DNA of 64,000 nt from Stella humosa. GTDB lineage: Bacteria; Pseudomonadota; Alphaproteobacteria; ATCC43930; Allostellaceae. Numbering within the stretch: position 1 is the stretch's first letter; each line of letters starts with the position of its first letter. Of the stretch, positions 52,384-60,744 are shown piece by piece. A program made the translations under genes and the position numbers. The notes under the pieces were generated by a model that saw only the letters and a list, made by a program, of their open reading frames with translations, ran no database searches and was not told where the DNA came from. The stretch covers positions 818,001 through 882,000 of the forward strand of contig NZ_AP019700.1 in NCBI RefSeq assembly GCF_006738645.1. The letters are read 5' to 3'.

Positions 52384-54309
52384 ATGGCGGTCATCAGCTG
52401 GAACGGGGCGAGCAATCTCGACCTGAAGATTCTGGGTCAGACGTTCGACTTCCGCTCGGACGTGCTGCAGATCTCGGACCCGTCGCTGCAGGCGAACCAG
52501 TTCGACCTGGTCGAGAACGGCACCGACCTGGTGATCGTGAAGTCGCGCGACGCGACGGGCGCGCCGCTGCCGGCCGCCTCGGTCACCTATGCCTATATCC
52601 CGAACATGCTGCTGCGCCAGGTCGGCGGCACGGACAGCTCGCCCGTCAGCTCGAACATCGTGCTGTCGAACGGCGGCCAGCTCTACATCGGCGACCGGAT
52701 CACCGACACGCTGACGGACGACGCCGGCAACGACGCCACTGCGCTCTCGACGCAGCTCCAGTCGGTGCAGGTTTGGGGCCTCGGTGGCGCCGACACGATC
52801 TCGACGGGTGACGGTGCGGACCGCGTCTATGGCAACACGGGTGCGGACAGCATCAGCGGTGGTGCCGGCAACGACAGCATCTATGGCGGCCAGGAGAACG
52901 ACACGGTCTCCGGCGGCTCGGGCAACGACAACGTCGCTGGCGACGCCGGCAACGACCAGGTCAATGGCGGCTCGGGCAACGACATCCTGTATGGCGGTGC
53001 GGGCAACGACGTCATCGACCCGGATACCGGCAACGACACGATCTTCGCCGGCAACGGCAACGACACCGTGACGGTCGGCGACAGCGACACCGGCAACAAG
53101 CTTATCTACATGGATAAGCTGCAGGACTATGTGAACATCATCTCGACCACGGGCGACCATGTCGTCTATCTGGGCGAGAACAATGACGTGGCCGTTCTCG
53201 AAGCCAATTCGGGCGACATCCAGATCTTCGGGCAGGACGGCAACGACACCCTCGCGGCGGAAAACTCCGGCTCCGACACGCTCGACGGTGGCAACGACGA
53301 TGACGGCCTGATCGTCGGTTCGTTCCTGGACAACTCGTTCATGTCTGCCAACGTCGTCGGCGACAAGGTGCTGATCGGCGGCTTCGGTGATGACATCATG
53401 ATCGTCGCCGACAGCTCCGGCTTCGCCAGCGACCAGATCCTGCCCAACACCCAGGTGACGGTCTCTGGCGGCGAGGGCGAGGATTGGGCGTTCTATGCCC
53501 GTGGCCTGTTCATCACCGATGCCAATGACGGCGGCACCGACAACGACCTGCTCTTCTTCGGCGGCGCGACGGACCTGACGCTGCGCGACAAGTCGATCGA
53601 GAACTTCGAGACGGTGGCGTTCAGCTACTACAGCGACCGCGTCACCTTCGCGGACGGCAACGTCGCGTCGGGCGCCTCCATGGAGGTGTACGGCAATGAT
53701 GGCGAGGATTATCTCGATGCCAGCCGCGAGACCAATGGCACCTACGTCCTGTTCGGCGACGAGGATTCCGACACGCTGATCGGCGGTGCCAAGAACGACA
53801 CGCTGATCGGCGGCGAGGATACCGACCTGCTCACCGGCGGTGCGGGCAAGGACCAGTTCGTGTTCGAGGACGGCGACTTCGCCGACACGATCAGCCCCTA
53901 CTACCCCGAGCCGGACATCCTGCAGGACTTCACGGGCGGCACGGACCAGGCGATCTTCAACGGCAATGCCTTCGGCGGCGTGTCGGCGATCGACGGCTAC
54001 AAGGGCACGACCGGCGTCGGCGCCAGCGCCAACGACAACCTGCTGATCGCCACCGGCCAGGGCTATTCCGATCTGGCGCAGTTCGACACGTTCCTGTCGG
54101 AAGGTGCCGCCGACAACAACAAGCCCGGCTTCTACATCTTCTTCAACACCAGCGCGAACCGTGCGGAGATGTATTTCGACACGGACATGACGAGCACGGC
54201 CGGCGCGATCCTGATCGCGACCTTCAACAACATCACGGCGGTCAGCCAGCTCGACAAGCTGAACGAAGGCCCGACCGGCAACAACTCCGGCGACTTCGTC
54301 ATCATCTGA
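52384..54309 (+). CDS. RTX surface-coat (S-layer-like) protein, copy B
   Basis: 641 residues, the longest of the four. Residues 1-268 are the common head and RTX block (serine at 179). The middle is distinct: VGSFLDNSFMSANVVGDKVL adds about ten residues, then TDLTLRDKSIENFETVAFSYYSDRV and VASGASMEVYGNDGEDYLDA replace the sequences of copies A and C. The C-terminal block QFVFEDGDFADTISPYYPEP is shared only with copy D, and the end is NSGDFVII. B therefore belongs to the B/D lineage. ATG 52384 follows GCAGGGGGCACGATCATC. It lies 107 bases after the copy A terminator. Confidence 0.87.
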   Translation: MAVISWNGASNLDLKILGQTFDFRSDVLQISDPSLQANQFDLVENGTDLVIVKSRDATGAPLPAASVTYAYIPNMLLRQVGGTDSSPVSSNIVLSNGGQLYIGDRITDTLTDDAGNDATALSTQLQSVQVWGLGGADTISTGDGADRVYGNTGADSISGGAGNDSIYGGQENDTVSGGSGNDNVAGDAGNDQVNGGSGNDILYGGAGNDVIDPDTGNDTIFAGNGNDTVTVGDSDTGNKLIYMDKLQDYVNIISTTGDHVVYLGENNDVAVLEANSGDIQIFGQDGNDTLAAENSGSDTLDGGNDDDGLIVGSFLDNSFMSANVVGDKVLIGGFGDDIMIVADSSGFASDQILPNTQVTVSGGEGEDWAFYARGLFITDANDGGTDNDLLFFGGATDLTLRDKSIENFETVAFSYYSDRVTFADGNVASGASMEVYGNDGEDYLDASRETNGTYVLFGDEDSDTLIGGAKNDTLIGGEDTDLLTGGAGKDQFVFEDGDFADTISPYYPEPDILQDFTGGTDQAIFNGNAFGGVSAIDGYKGTTGVGASANDNLLIATGQGYSDLAQFDTFLSEGAADNNKPGFYIFFNTSANRAEMYFDTDMTSTAGAILIATFNNITAVSQLDKLNEGPTGNNSGDFVII

Positions 54310-54337
54310 TCGACGAAATCCGACCGATGGCCACCCG

Positions 54338-54363
54338 GGGCCGGGGGAGAAATCCCCCGGCCC
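54338..54363 (+). terminator. Rho-independent terminator after copy B
   Basis: The same 11-bp stem with GAAA loop as after copy A, followed by TTCTCTTTG, 28 bases after the copy B stop. The flanking sequence differs from A and C while the hairpin is conserved. Confidence 0.92.
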
Positions 54364-54515
54364 TTCTCTTTGTGCGCCAATGAACCTGCGGTGGTGGATC
54401 GCTGGCCGAATCCACTTGCTGCACCGCACGACCGCCGCTACTTTTCGTCGACCTGAGCATGCGGTGGCGGGCGCCGCCGGTGCCAGCGTGACCAATCTCA
54501 TGGGGGCGATCGAAT

Positions 54516-56384
54516 ATGGCGGTAATCAGCTGGAACGGGGCGAGCAATCTCGACCTGAAGATCCTTGGTCAGACGTTCGACTTCCGCTCGGACGTGCTGC
54601 AGATCTCGGACCCGTCGCTGCAGGCGAACCAGTTCGACCTGGTCGAGAACGGCACCGACCTGGTGATCGTGAAGTCGCGCGACGCGACGGGTGCGCCGCT
54701 GCCGGCCGCCTCGGTCACCTATGCCTACATCCCGAACATGCTCCTGCGCCAGGTCGGCGGCACGGACAGCTCGCCCGTCAGCTCGAACATCGTGCTGTCG
54801 AACGGCGGCCAACTCTACATCGGCGACCGCCTGACGGACACGCTGACGGACGATGCCGGCAACGACGCCACTGCGCTGTCGACGCAGCTGCAGTCGGTGC
54901 AGGTGTGGGGCCTGGGCGGTGCCGACACGATCTCGACGGGTGACGGTGCGGACCGCGTCTATGGCAACACGGGTGCGGACAGCATCAGCGGTGGTGCCGG
55001 CAACGACAGCATCTATGGCGGCCAGGAGAACGACACGGTCTCCGGCGGCGGCGGTAACGACAACGTGGCTGGCGATGCCGGCAACGACCAGGTCAATGGC
55101 GGCTCGGGCAACGACATCCTGTACGGCGGTGCCGGCAACGACGTCATCGACCCGGACACCGGCAACGACACGATCTTCGCCGGCAACGGCAACGACACCG
55201 TGACGGTCGGCGACAGCGACACCGGCAACAAGCTTATCTACATGGATAAGCTGCAGGACTATGTGAACATCATCTCGACCACGGGCGACCATGTCGTCTA
55301 TCTGGGCGAGAACAACGACATCGCCGAACTCGAAGCCAATTCGGGCAACATCTACGTCCATGGCGATGGCGGCAACGACGAGATCTATGCCCAGAACTCC
55401 GGCTCCGACACGCTCGACGGCGGTAACGACGACGACATCGTCGCGGTCCTGAACGGTTCGGTCGGCAAGAAGACGCTGCTCGGCGGCTTCGGCGACGACG
55501 AGATCTCGGTCGAGGACAACTCGGGCTTCGCCAGCGACCAGATCCTGCCGAACACGCAGGTGACGGTGTCGGCCGGCGAGGGCGACGACGATATCTACTA
55601 CAATCGTGGCCTGTTCATCACCGACGCCAACGACGGCGGCACGGACAACGACTCGATCTACTTCGACGGGCAGACGATCCTGACGCTGCGCGACAAGTCG
55701 CTCGAGAACATCGAGACGGTGAACTTCAGCAGCTACAGCGACGACGTCGTCTTCGCCGACGGCAACAACGTCAAGGTCGCCAACGGCAATGGTGGTGATG
55801 ATTACCTCAGCGCCGCCCGCGAGACCTCGGGCAGCTACACGCTGAACGGCAACGAAGGCGACGACACGCTGATCGGCGGTGCCGGCGGCGACAAGCTGAA
55901 CGGCGGCAATGGTGAAGACCTGCTGACCGGCGGTGCGGGTTCGGACACGTTCCAGTTCTCCGACATTTGGAACAGCAGCTCCTACGAAGACGTCCTGACG
56001 GACTTCACGGGCGGCTCGGACAAGGCGACCTTCAACGGGAACCTGTTCGGCGACGTGTCGGCCATCGACGGCTACAAGGGCACGACGGGCGTCGGCTCCA
56101 GCGCCAACGACAACCTGCTGATCGCCACCGGCCAGAGCTACACCAGCATCGGTGCCTTCGACACCTTCCTGTCGGAAGGTGCCGCGGACAACAACAAGCC
56201 GGGCTTCTACATCTTCTTCAACTCCAGCTCGAACCGTGCGGAGATGTACTTCGACACGGACATGACGAGCACGGACGGTGCGGTCCTGATCGCCACGTTC
56301 AACAACATCACGGCGGTCAGCCAGCTCGACAAGCTGAACGAAGGCCCGACCGGCCACAATTCGGGCGACTTCGTCATCCTCTGA
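54516..56384 (+). CDS. RTX surface-coat (S-layer-like) protein, copy C
   Basis: 622 residues, closest to copy A. The head differs from the other three only at residue 106 (Leu for Ile). The middle resembles A with local replacements (NSGNIYVHGDGGNDEIYAQN, DDIVAVLNGSVGKKTLLGG). Downstream repeats and FQFSDIWNSSSYEDVLTDF match A almost exactly, and it ends NSGDFVIL. No signal peptide, no cysteine. ATG 54516 is preceded by GGGGGCGATCGAAT. A 206-base gap from copy B separates it, enough for its own promoter, and its own terminator follows. Confidence 0.87.
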   Translation: MAVISWNGASNLDLKILGQTFDFRSDVLQISDPSLQANQFDLVENGTDLVIVKSRDATGAPLPAASVTYAYIPNMLLRQVGGTDSSPVSSNIVLSNGGQLYIGDRLTDTLTDDAGNDATALSTQLQSVQVWGLGGADTISTGDGADRVYGNTGADSISGGAGNDSIYGGQENDTVSGGGGNDNVAGDAGNDQVNGGSGNDILYGGAGNDVIDPDTGNDTIFAGNGNDTVTVGDSDTGNKLIYMDKLQDYVNIISTTGDHVVYLGENNDIAELEANSGNIYVHGDGGNDEIYAQNSGSDTLDGGNDDDIVAVLNGSVGKKTLLGGFGDDEISVEDNSGFASDQILPNTQVTVSAGEGDDDIYYNRGLFITDANDGGTDNDSIYFDGQTILTLRDKSLENIETVNFSSYSDDVVFADGNNVKVANGNGGDDYLSAARETSGSYTLNGNEGDDTLIGGAGGDKLNGGNGEDLLTGGAGSDTFQFSDIWNSSSYEDVLTDFTGGSDKATFNGNLFGDVSAIDGYKGTTGVGSSANDNLLIATGQSYTSIGAFDTFLSEGAADNNKPGFYIFFNSSSNRAEMYFDTDMTSTDGAVLIATFNNITAVSQLDKLNEGPTGHNSGDFVIL

Positions 56385-56411
56385 TCGACGACATCGAACC
56401 GACGCGACCCG

Positions 56412-56437
56412 GGGCCGGGGGAGAAATCCCCCGGCCC
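56412..56437 (+). terminator. Rho-independent terminator after copy C
   Basis: The same 11-bp stem with GAAA loop, followed by TTTCTTTT, 27 bases after the stop. The whole stretch from stop to T-run differs from that of copy A at about one base, so the repeated unit extends past the coding region. Confidence 0.93.
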
Positions 56438-56563
56438 TTTCTTTTGGGTGCGACCTTGGTACCGGCCCCGGGCTGCTTGTCTCGGCGAGCCGGCCGGGGA
56501 TAGAAATGGCGTCTTCCGCCATGCGACCGTCGTCGCAAGGGCAGGCAACGCTCGAGGACCGGA

Positions 56564-57286
56564 ATGACCGAGCCATTTCCCGTGCTGGTCGGCTGGGACA
56601 GCCGGGAAGACATCGCCTACCAGGTGTGCCGCCACTCGCTGCTGCAGCATGCGTCGGTGCCGGTATCGGTGGACCCGATCCGCCAGCCCGACCTGCGGGC
56701 GGCCGGTATCTACGACCGGCCCATCGACCCCCTGGCCTCGACGGAATTCACCTACACGCGCTTCCTGGTTCCCCATCTGCGTGGGTTCGAGGGCTGGGCG
56801 CTCTTCGTGGATTGCGACTTCCTGTGGCTGGACGACATCGCAGGGCTGCTGGCGGCGTGCGATCCCCGGCATGCGGTGATGTGTGTCCAGCACGACTACG
56901 CCCCGACCGAGCGCTGGAAGATGGACGGCGTTCCCCAGAGCAGCTATCCGCGCAAGAACTGGAGCAGCCTGATCCTCTGGAACTGCGGCCATCCGGCCAA
57001 CCGGGTGCTGACGCCCGAGCTGGTCAACCGCGAATCCGGCGCCTTCCTCCATCGCTTCCAGTGGCTGCCCGACGAACTGATCGGGGCCGTGCCCGAGCGC
57101 TGGAACTGGCTCGAGGGGTGGAGCCGCCCGGCCGCCGCGGGGCAACTGCCGGGGGCGGTACATTATACCCGTGGCGGGCCGTGGTTCGCCGAATGGCAAG
57201 ACGTGGCGTATGCCGACCTGTGGTGTGCCGCCCGGGACGCATGCGTCGGCGGCCAGCCGGCGGCAGGGCAGGCGAGGGCCGGCTGA
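56564..57286 (+). CDS. Glycosyltransferase family 8-like protein
   Basis: A 240-residue GT-A-like enzyme. It begins FPVLVGWDSREDIAYQVCRHSLL, as in GT8-type proteins that act on sugar nucleotides; the metal-binding DxD is D83-C84-D85 in WALFVDCDFLWLDDI. Further support is STEFTYTRFLVPHL and WSSLILWNCGHP. The last 15 residues are proline/alanine/glycine-rich and probably disordered. It sits between RTX copies C and D and eight bases before a TPR/GT9-like gene, so the two are probably co-transcribed. It may glycosylate the coat proteins or build their anchor glycan; this is inference. Confidence 0.72.
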   Translation: MTEPFPVLVGWDSREDIAYQVCRHSLLQHASVPVSVDPIRQPDLRAAGIYDRPIDPLASTEFTYTRFLVPHLRGFEGWALFVDCDFLWLDDIAGLLAACDPRHAVMCVQHDYAPTERWKMDGVPQSSYPRKNWSSLILWNCGHPANRVLTPELVNRESGAFLHRFQWLPDELIGAVPERWNWLEGWSRPAAAGQLPGAVHYTRGGPWFAEWQDVAYADLWCAARDACVGGQPAAGQARAG

Positions 57287-57294
57287 CGCGGCCG

Positions 57295-58590
57295 ATGTCG
57301 GCCGCGGAGGCCGACGCCGAAGCCGGCCGGCGGCTGGCCGCCGGTGATGAGCAGGGTGCCATCGCGGTCCTGCGCGCGGGCCAGACGCACCAGCCGCACC
57401 CGGTCCTGGCGACCAATCTGGGCCGCCTGGTCTGGCGGACGGGTGCCGTCGACGAGGCGCTGGAACTGCTCGAATGGGCGACGGCCACGGCCCCCGATCA
57501 GGCGGCCGGCTGGGTCAATCTGGGCGATGTGCGGGCGGCAGCCGACGATCCCCGGGCCGAGCACGCCTATCGCCGCGCGATCGGGCTGGTGGCCAATCCA
57601 GCCGAAATACACTGGTCGATCGCGGTCGACCTGTTGACGCGCGGCCAGTGGCGGCGGGCCTGGCCGCACTATGCGTGCCGGGCGCGCCATCCCCGGGTGC
57701 GCCGCCGCCCGAGCCCCTATCCGCCGCTGGCGGCACGCCGGCGTCCGGGCGGGCGCATCCTGCTGTGGAGCCATGAAGGCGTCGGCGAGGACCTGCGCCA
57801 TGTCGCGTTGCTGCCGCGCCTGCTGGCCGAGGGCTTCGAGATCGTGCTGGAAGTCGATCCCCGGCTGGTGCCGCTCTTCGCCCGATCCTTTCCCACGGTG
57901 AGCGTGGTGCCGCGCACCTGGCCACCGCAACCGGCCGCCGCCGATCGCGCGATCGTCGCCCACTCGGCCCTGGGCGACCTGCCGGCATGGCTGGGGCTGG
58001 AGCCGGCGGACCTGCCGCCCGCCGCCCCCTGGCTGAAGGCGGACATGGCGGCGGTGGCCCGTCTGCGGCGCCGCTACGCCGCGCTGGGGCCGGGACCCGT
58101 CGTCGGCCTGTCCTGGCAGAGCAGCGGTACGCCCTTCGCTGCCGCCAAGTCCCTAGGGCTGGCCAGGCTGGCGCCCCTGCTGGCGGTCGAAGGGGTGACG
58201 TTCGTCGACCTCCAGTACGGTGCCGACGAGATCGGCCGGGCGACCCTGGCGCCGGCGCTCGCCCGGCGCCTCCATCGCGATGCCGCCATCGATCCCGCGA
58301 CGGACCTCGACGGCTTTGCCGCCCAGGTCGCCGCGCTGGATCTTGTCGTCTCGTCCAGCAACACGACCGTCCATATGGCCGGTGCCCTCGGAATCCCCGC
58401 CTGGACAATGCTCCACCGCGGTCCACCGATAACGCCCTACTGGATTGGTGGAATCGATGCGTCTCCCTGGTATCCCCGGATGAAGGTCTGGCGCCAGAAC
58501 ACACCCGGAGATTGGGCGACCCCATTATCTGCCATTATGAACCATTTCAAATCGTGGCTCCTATCCTTGCCGGGGCGTCCGCATATTTGA
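57295..58590 (+). CDS. TPR protein with GT9-like C-terminal domain
   Basis: A 431-residue cytoplasmic protein. About residues 1-140 are two to three tetratricopeptide repeats (NLGRLVWRTGAVDEALELLE, AGWVNLGDVRAAADDPRAEH). The rest resembles the glycosyltransferase-9 / heptosyltransferase fold that follows TPRs in many alphaproteobacteria: ILLWSHEGVGEDLRHVALLP, VVGLSWQSSGTPFAAAKSL, VTFVDLQYG and LDLVVSSSNTTVHMAGALGIPAWTML. It is a paralogue of the protein at 60745 in its C-terminal half. ATG 57295 was chosen because the TPRs begin there; the frame is open upstream through the GT8-like gene. A role in protein glycosylation is inferred. Confidence 0.75.
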   Translation: MSAAEADAEAGRRLAAGDEQGAIAVLRAGQTHQPHPVLATNLGRLVWRTGAVDEALELLEWATATAPDQAAGWVNLGDVRAAADDPRAEHAYRRAIGLVANPAEIHWSIAVDLLTRGQWRRAWPHYACRARHPRVRRRPSPYPPLAARRRPGGRILLWSHEGVGEDLRHVALLPRLLAEGFEIVLEVDPRLVPLFARSFPTVSVVPRTWPPQPAAADRAIVAHSALGDLPAWLGLEPADLPPAAPWLKADMAAVARLRRRYAALGPGPVVGLSWQSSGTPFAAAKSLGLARLAPLLAVEGVTFVDLQYGADEIGRATLAPALARRLHRDAAIDPATDLDGFAAQVAALDLVVSSSNTTVHMAGALGIPAWTMLHRGPPITPYWIGGIDASPWYPRMKVWRQNTPGDWATPLSAIMNHFKSWLLSLPGRPHI

Positions 58591-58705
58591 ATCCGCTTGC
58601 GGATCGGCGGTCGGCTGGATACCGTCCTGGCCAATTCTCGGACTGTGAGCGGACTCCCGATTCGGGATCGTCCGGCATCTATTTTCTAATTGGGGGCGTA
58701 AGACC

Positions 58706-60604
58706 ATGGCAGTCATCAGCTGGAACGGGGCGAGCAATCTCGACCTGAAGATCCTCGGTCAGACGTTCGACTTCCGTTCGGACGTGCTGCAGATCTCGGA
58801 CCCGTCGCTGCAGGCGAACCAGTTCGACCTGGTCGAGAACGGCACTGATCTGGTGATCGTGAAGTCGCGCGACGCGACGGGTGCGCCGCTGCCGGCCGCC
58901 TCGGTCACCTATGCCTACATCCCGAACATGCTGCTGCGCCAGGTCGGCGGCACGGACAGCTCGCCGGTCAGCTCGAACATCGTGCTGTCGAACGGCGGCC
59001 AGCTCTACATCGGCGACCGGATCACCGACACGCTGACGGACGATGCCGGCAACGATGCCACTGCGCTGTCGACGCAGCTCCAGTCGGTGCAGGTGTGGGG
59101 CCTCGGTGGCGCCGACACGATCTCGACGGGTGACGGCGCGGACCGCGTCTATGGCAACACGGGTGCGGACAGCATCAGCGGTGGTGCCGGCAACGACAGC
59201 ATCTATGGCGGCCAGGAGAACGACACGGTCTCCGGCGGGTCGGGCAACGACAACGTCGCCGGCGACGCCGGCAACGACCAGGTCAATGGCGGCTCGGGCA
59301 ACGACATCCTGTACGGCGGCGCCGGCAACGACGTCATCGACCCGGACACCGGCAACGACACGATCTTCGCCGGCAACGGCAACGACACCGTGACGGTCGG
59401 CGACAGCGACACCGGCAACAAGCTTATCTACATGGATAAGCTGCAGGACTATGTGAACATCATCTCGACCACGGGCGACCATGTCGTCTATCTGGGCGAG
59501 AACAACGACATCGCCGAGCTCGAAGCCAACTCGGGCGACATCCAGGTGTTCGGCCAGGATGGCAACGACGAGATCTATGCCCAGAACTCCGGCTCCGACA
59601 CGCTCGACGGCGGCAACGACGACGACGATATCGGCATCGCCAATGGTTCGATCGGCAAGAAGACGCTGATCGGCGGCTTCGGCGACGACGAAATCGGCAT
59701 CGAGGACTTCTCGGGCAATGCCACCAGCCAGATCCTGCCGAACACGCAGGTGACGGTGTCGGGCGGCGAGGGCGAGGACTATGTCGGCTACGCCCGCGGC
59801 CTGTTCATCACCGATGCCAACGACGGCGGCACCGACAACGACTTCATCTCGTTCAATCAGGCGACGATCCTGACGCTGCGCGACAAGTCGATCGAGAACT
59901 TCGAGACCGTGTCGTTCAGCTACTATAGTGACGCTGTCGTCTTCGCGGACGGCAACGTCGCGTCGGGCGCCTCCATGGAGGTGTACGGCAATGACGGCGG
60001 CGACTATCTCGATGCCAGCCGCGAGACCAACGGCACCTACGTCCTGTTCGGCGGCGAGGACTCGGACTCGCTGTTCGGCGGTTCCAAGAACGACACGCTG
60101 GTCGGCGGCGAGGATACCGACCTGCTGACGGGCGGCGCCGGCAAGGACCAGTTCGTGTTCGAGGACGGCGACTTCGCCGACACGATCAGCCCCTACTATC
60201 CCGACCCGGACGTCCTGGAGGACTTCACGGGCACGGTCGACCAGGCGGTCTTCAACGGCAATGCCTTCGGCGGCATGTCGGCGATCGACGGCTACAAGGG
60301 CACGACCGGTGTCGGCGCCAGCGCCAACGACAACCTGCTGATCGCCACCGGCCAGGGCTATTCCGACCTGGCGCAGTTCGACACGTTCCTGTCGGAAGGG
60401 GCTGCCGACAACAACAAGCCCGGCTTCTACATCTTCTTCAACACCAGCGAGAACCGTGCGGAGATGTATTTCGACACGGACATGACGAGCACGGCCGGCG
60501 CGATCCTGATCGCGACCTTCAACAACATCACCGCGGTCAGCCAGCTCGACAAGCTGAACGAAGGCCCGACCGGCAACAACTCCGGCGACTTCGTCATCAT
60601 CTGA
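58706..60604 (+). CDS. RTX surface-coat (S-layer-like) protein, copy D (mosaic)
   Basis: 632 residues. The head (1-268) is the common one with Ser179, as in B. Residues ~269-320 follow the A/C type (ELEANSGDIQVFGQDGNDEI, GKKTLIGGFGDDEI), but from about residue 360 it follows B (LRDKSIENFETVSFSYYSD, VASGASMEVYGNDGGDYLDA, FEDGDFADTISPYYPDP). It therefore looks like a recombinant of the two lineages, with its own changes (DFTGTVDQAVFNG). It ends NSGDFVII. It is separated from copy C by two glycosyltransferase-like genes and has a different leader from B and C, sharing an element with A. Confidence 0.87.
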   Translation: MAVISWNGASNLDLKILGQTFDFRSDVLQISDPSLQANQFDLVENGTDLVIVKSRDATGAPLPAASVTYAYIPNMLLRQVGGTDSSPVSSNIVLSNGGQLYIGDRITDTLTDDAGNDATALSTQLQSVQVWGLGGADTISTGDGADRVYGNTGADSISGGAGNDSIYGGQENDTVSGGSGNDNVAGDAGNDQVNGGSGNDILYGGAGNDVIDPDTGNDTIFAGNGNDTVTVGDSDTGNKLIYMDKLQDYVNIISTTGDHVVYLGENNDIAELEANSGDIQVFGQDGNDEIYAQNSGSDTLDGGNDDDDIGIANGSIGKKTLIGGFGDDEIGIEDFSGNATSQILPNTQVTVSGGEGEDYVGYARGLFITDANDGGTDNDFISFNQATILTLRDKSIENFETVSFSYYSDAVVFADGNVASGASMEVYGNDGGDYLDASRETNGTYVLFGGEDSDSLFGGSKNDTLVGGEDTDLLTGGAGKDQFVFEDGDFADTISPYYPDPDVLEDFTGTVDQAVFNGNAFGGMSAIDGYKGTTGVGASANDNLLIATGQGYSDLAQFDTFLSEGAADNNKPGFYIFFNTSENRAEMYFDTDMTSTAGAILIATFNNITAVSQLDKLNEGPTGNNSGDFVII

Positions 60605-60631
60605 TCGACGACTTCGCACCGATCGAGACCC

Positions 60632-60657
60632 GGGCCGGGGGAGAAATCCCCCGGCCC
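60632..60657 (+). terminator. Rho-independent terminator after copy D
   Basis: The same 11-bp stem with GAAA loop as after copies A-C, followed by TTCTTTTTT, 27 bases after the copy D stop. Confidence 0.93.
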
Positions 60658-60744
60658 TTCTTTTTTGCCGGGCCGACCCCGGTCACGCGCCCACACCGCA
60701 CGCCTCTCGTGCGTCATGGGCCCCCAGCGTGCTAGGGGACGGGT

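Noticed and set aside
50061-60619. Long minus-strand open frames opposite each RTX coat gene (about 650-710 codons each)
   Set aside because: They are mirror images of the RTX repeats in GC-rich DNA, rich in Val/Ala/Arg/Asp, and exist only because the coding strand is repetitive. They have no family motifs.
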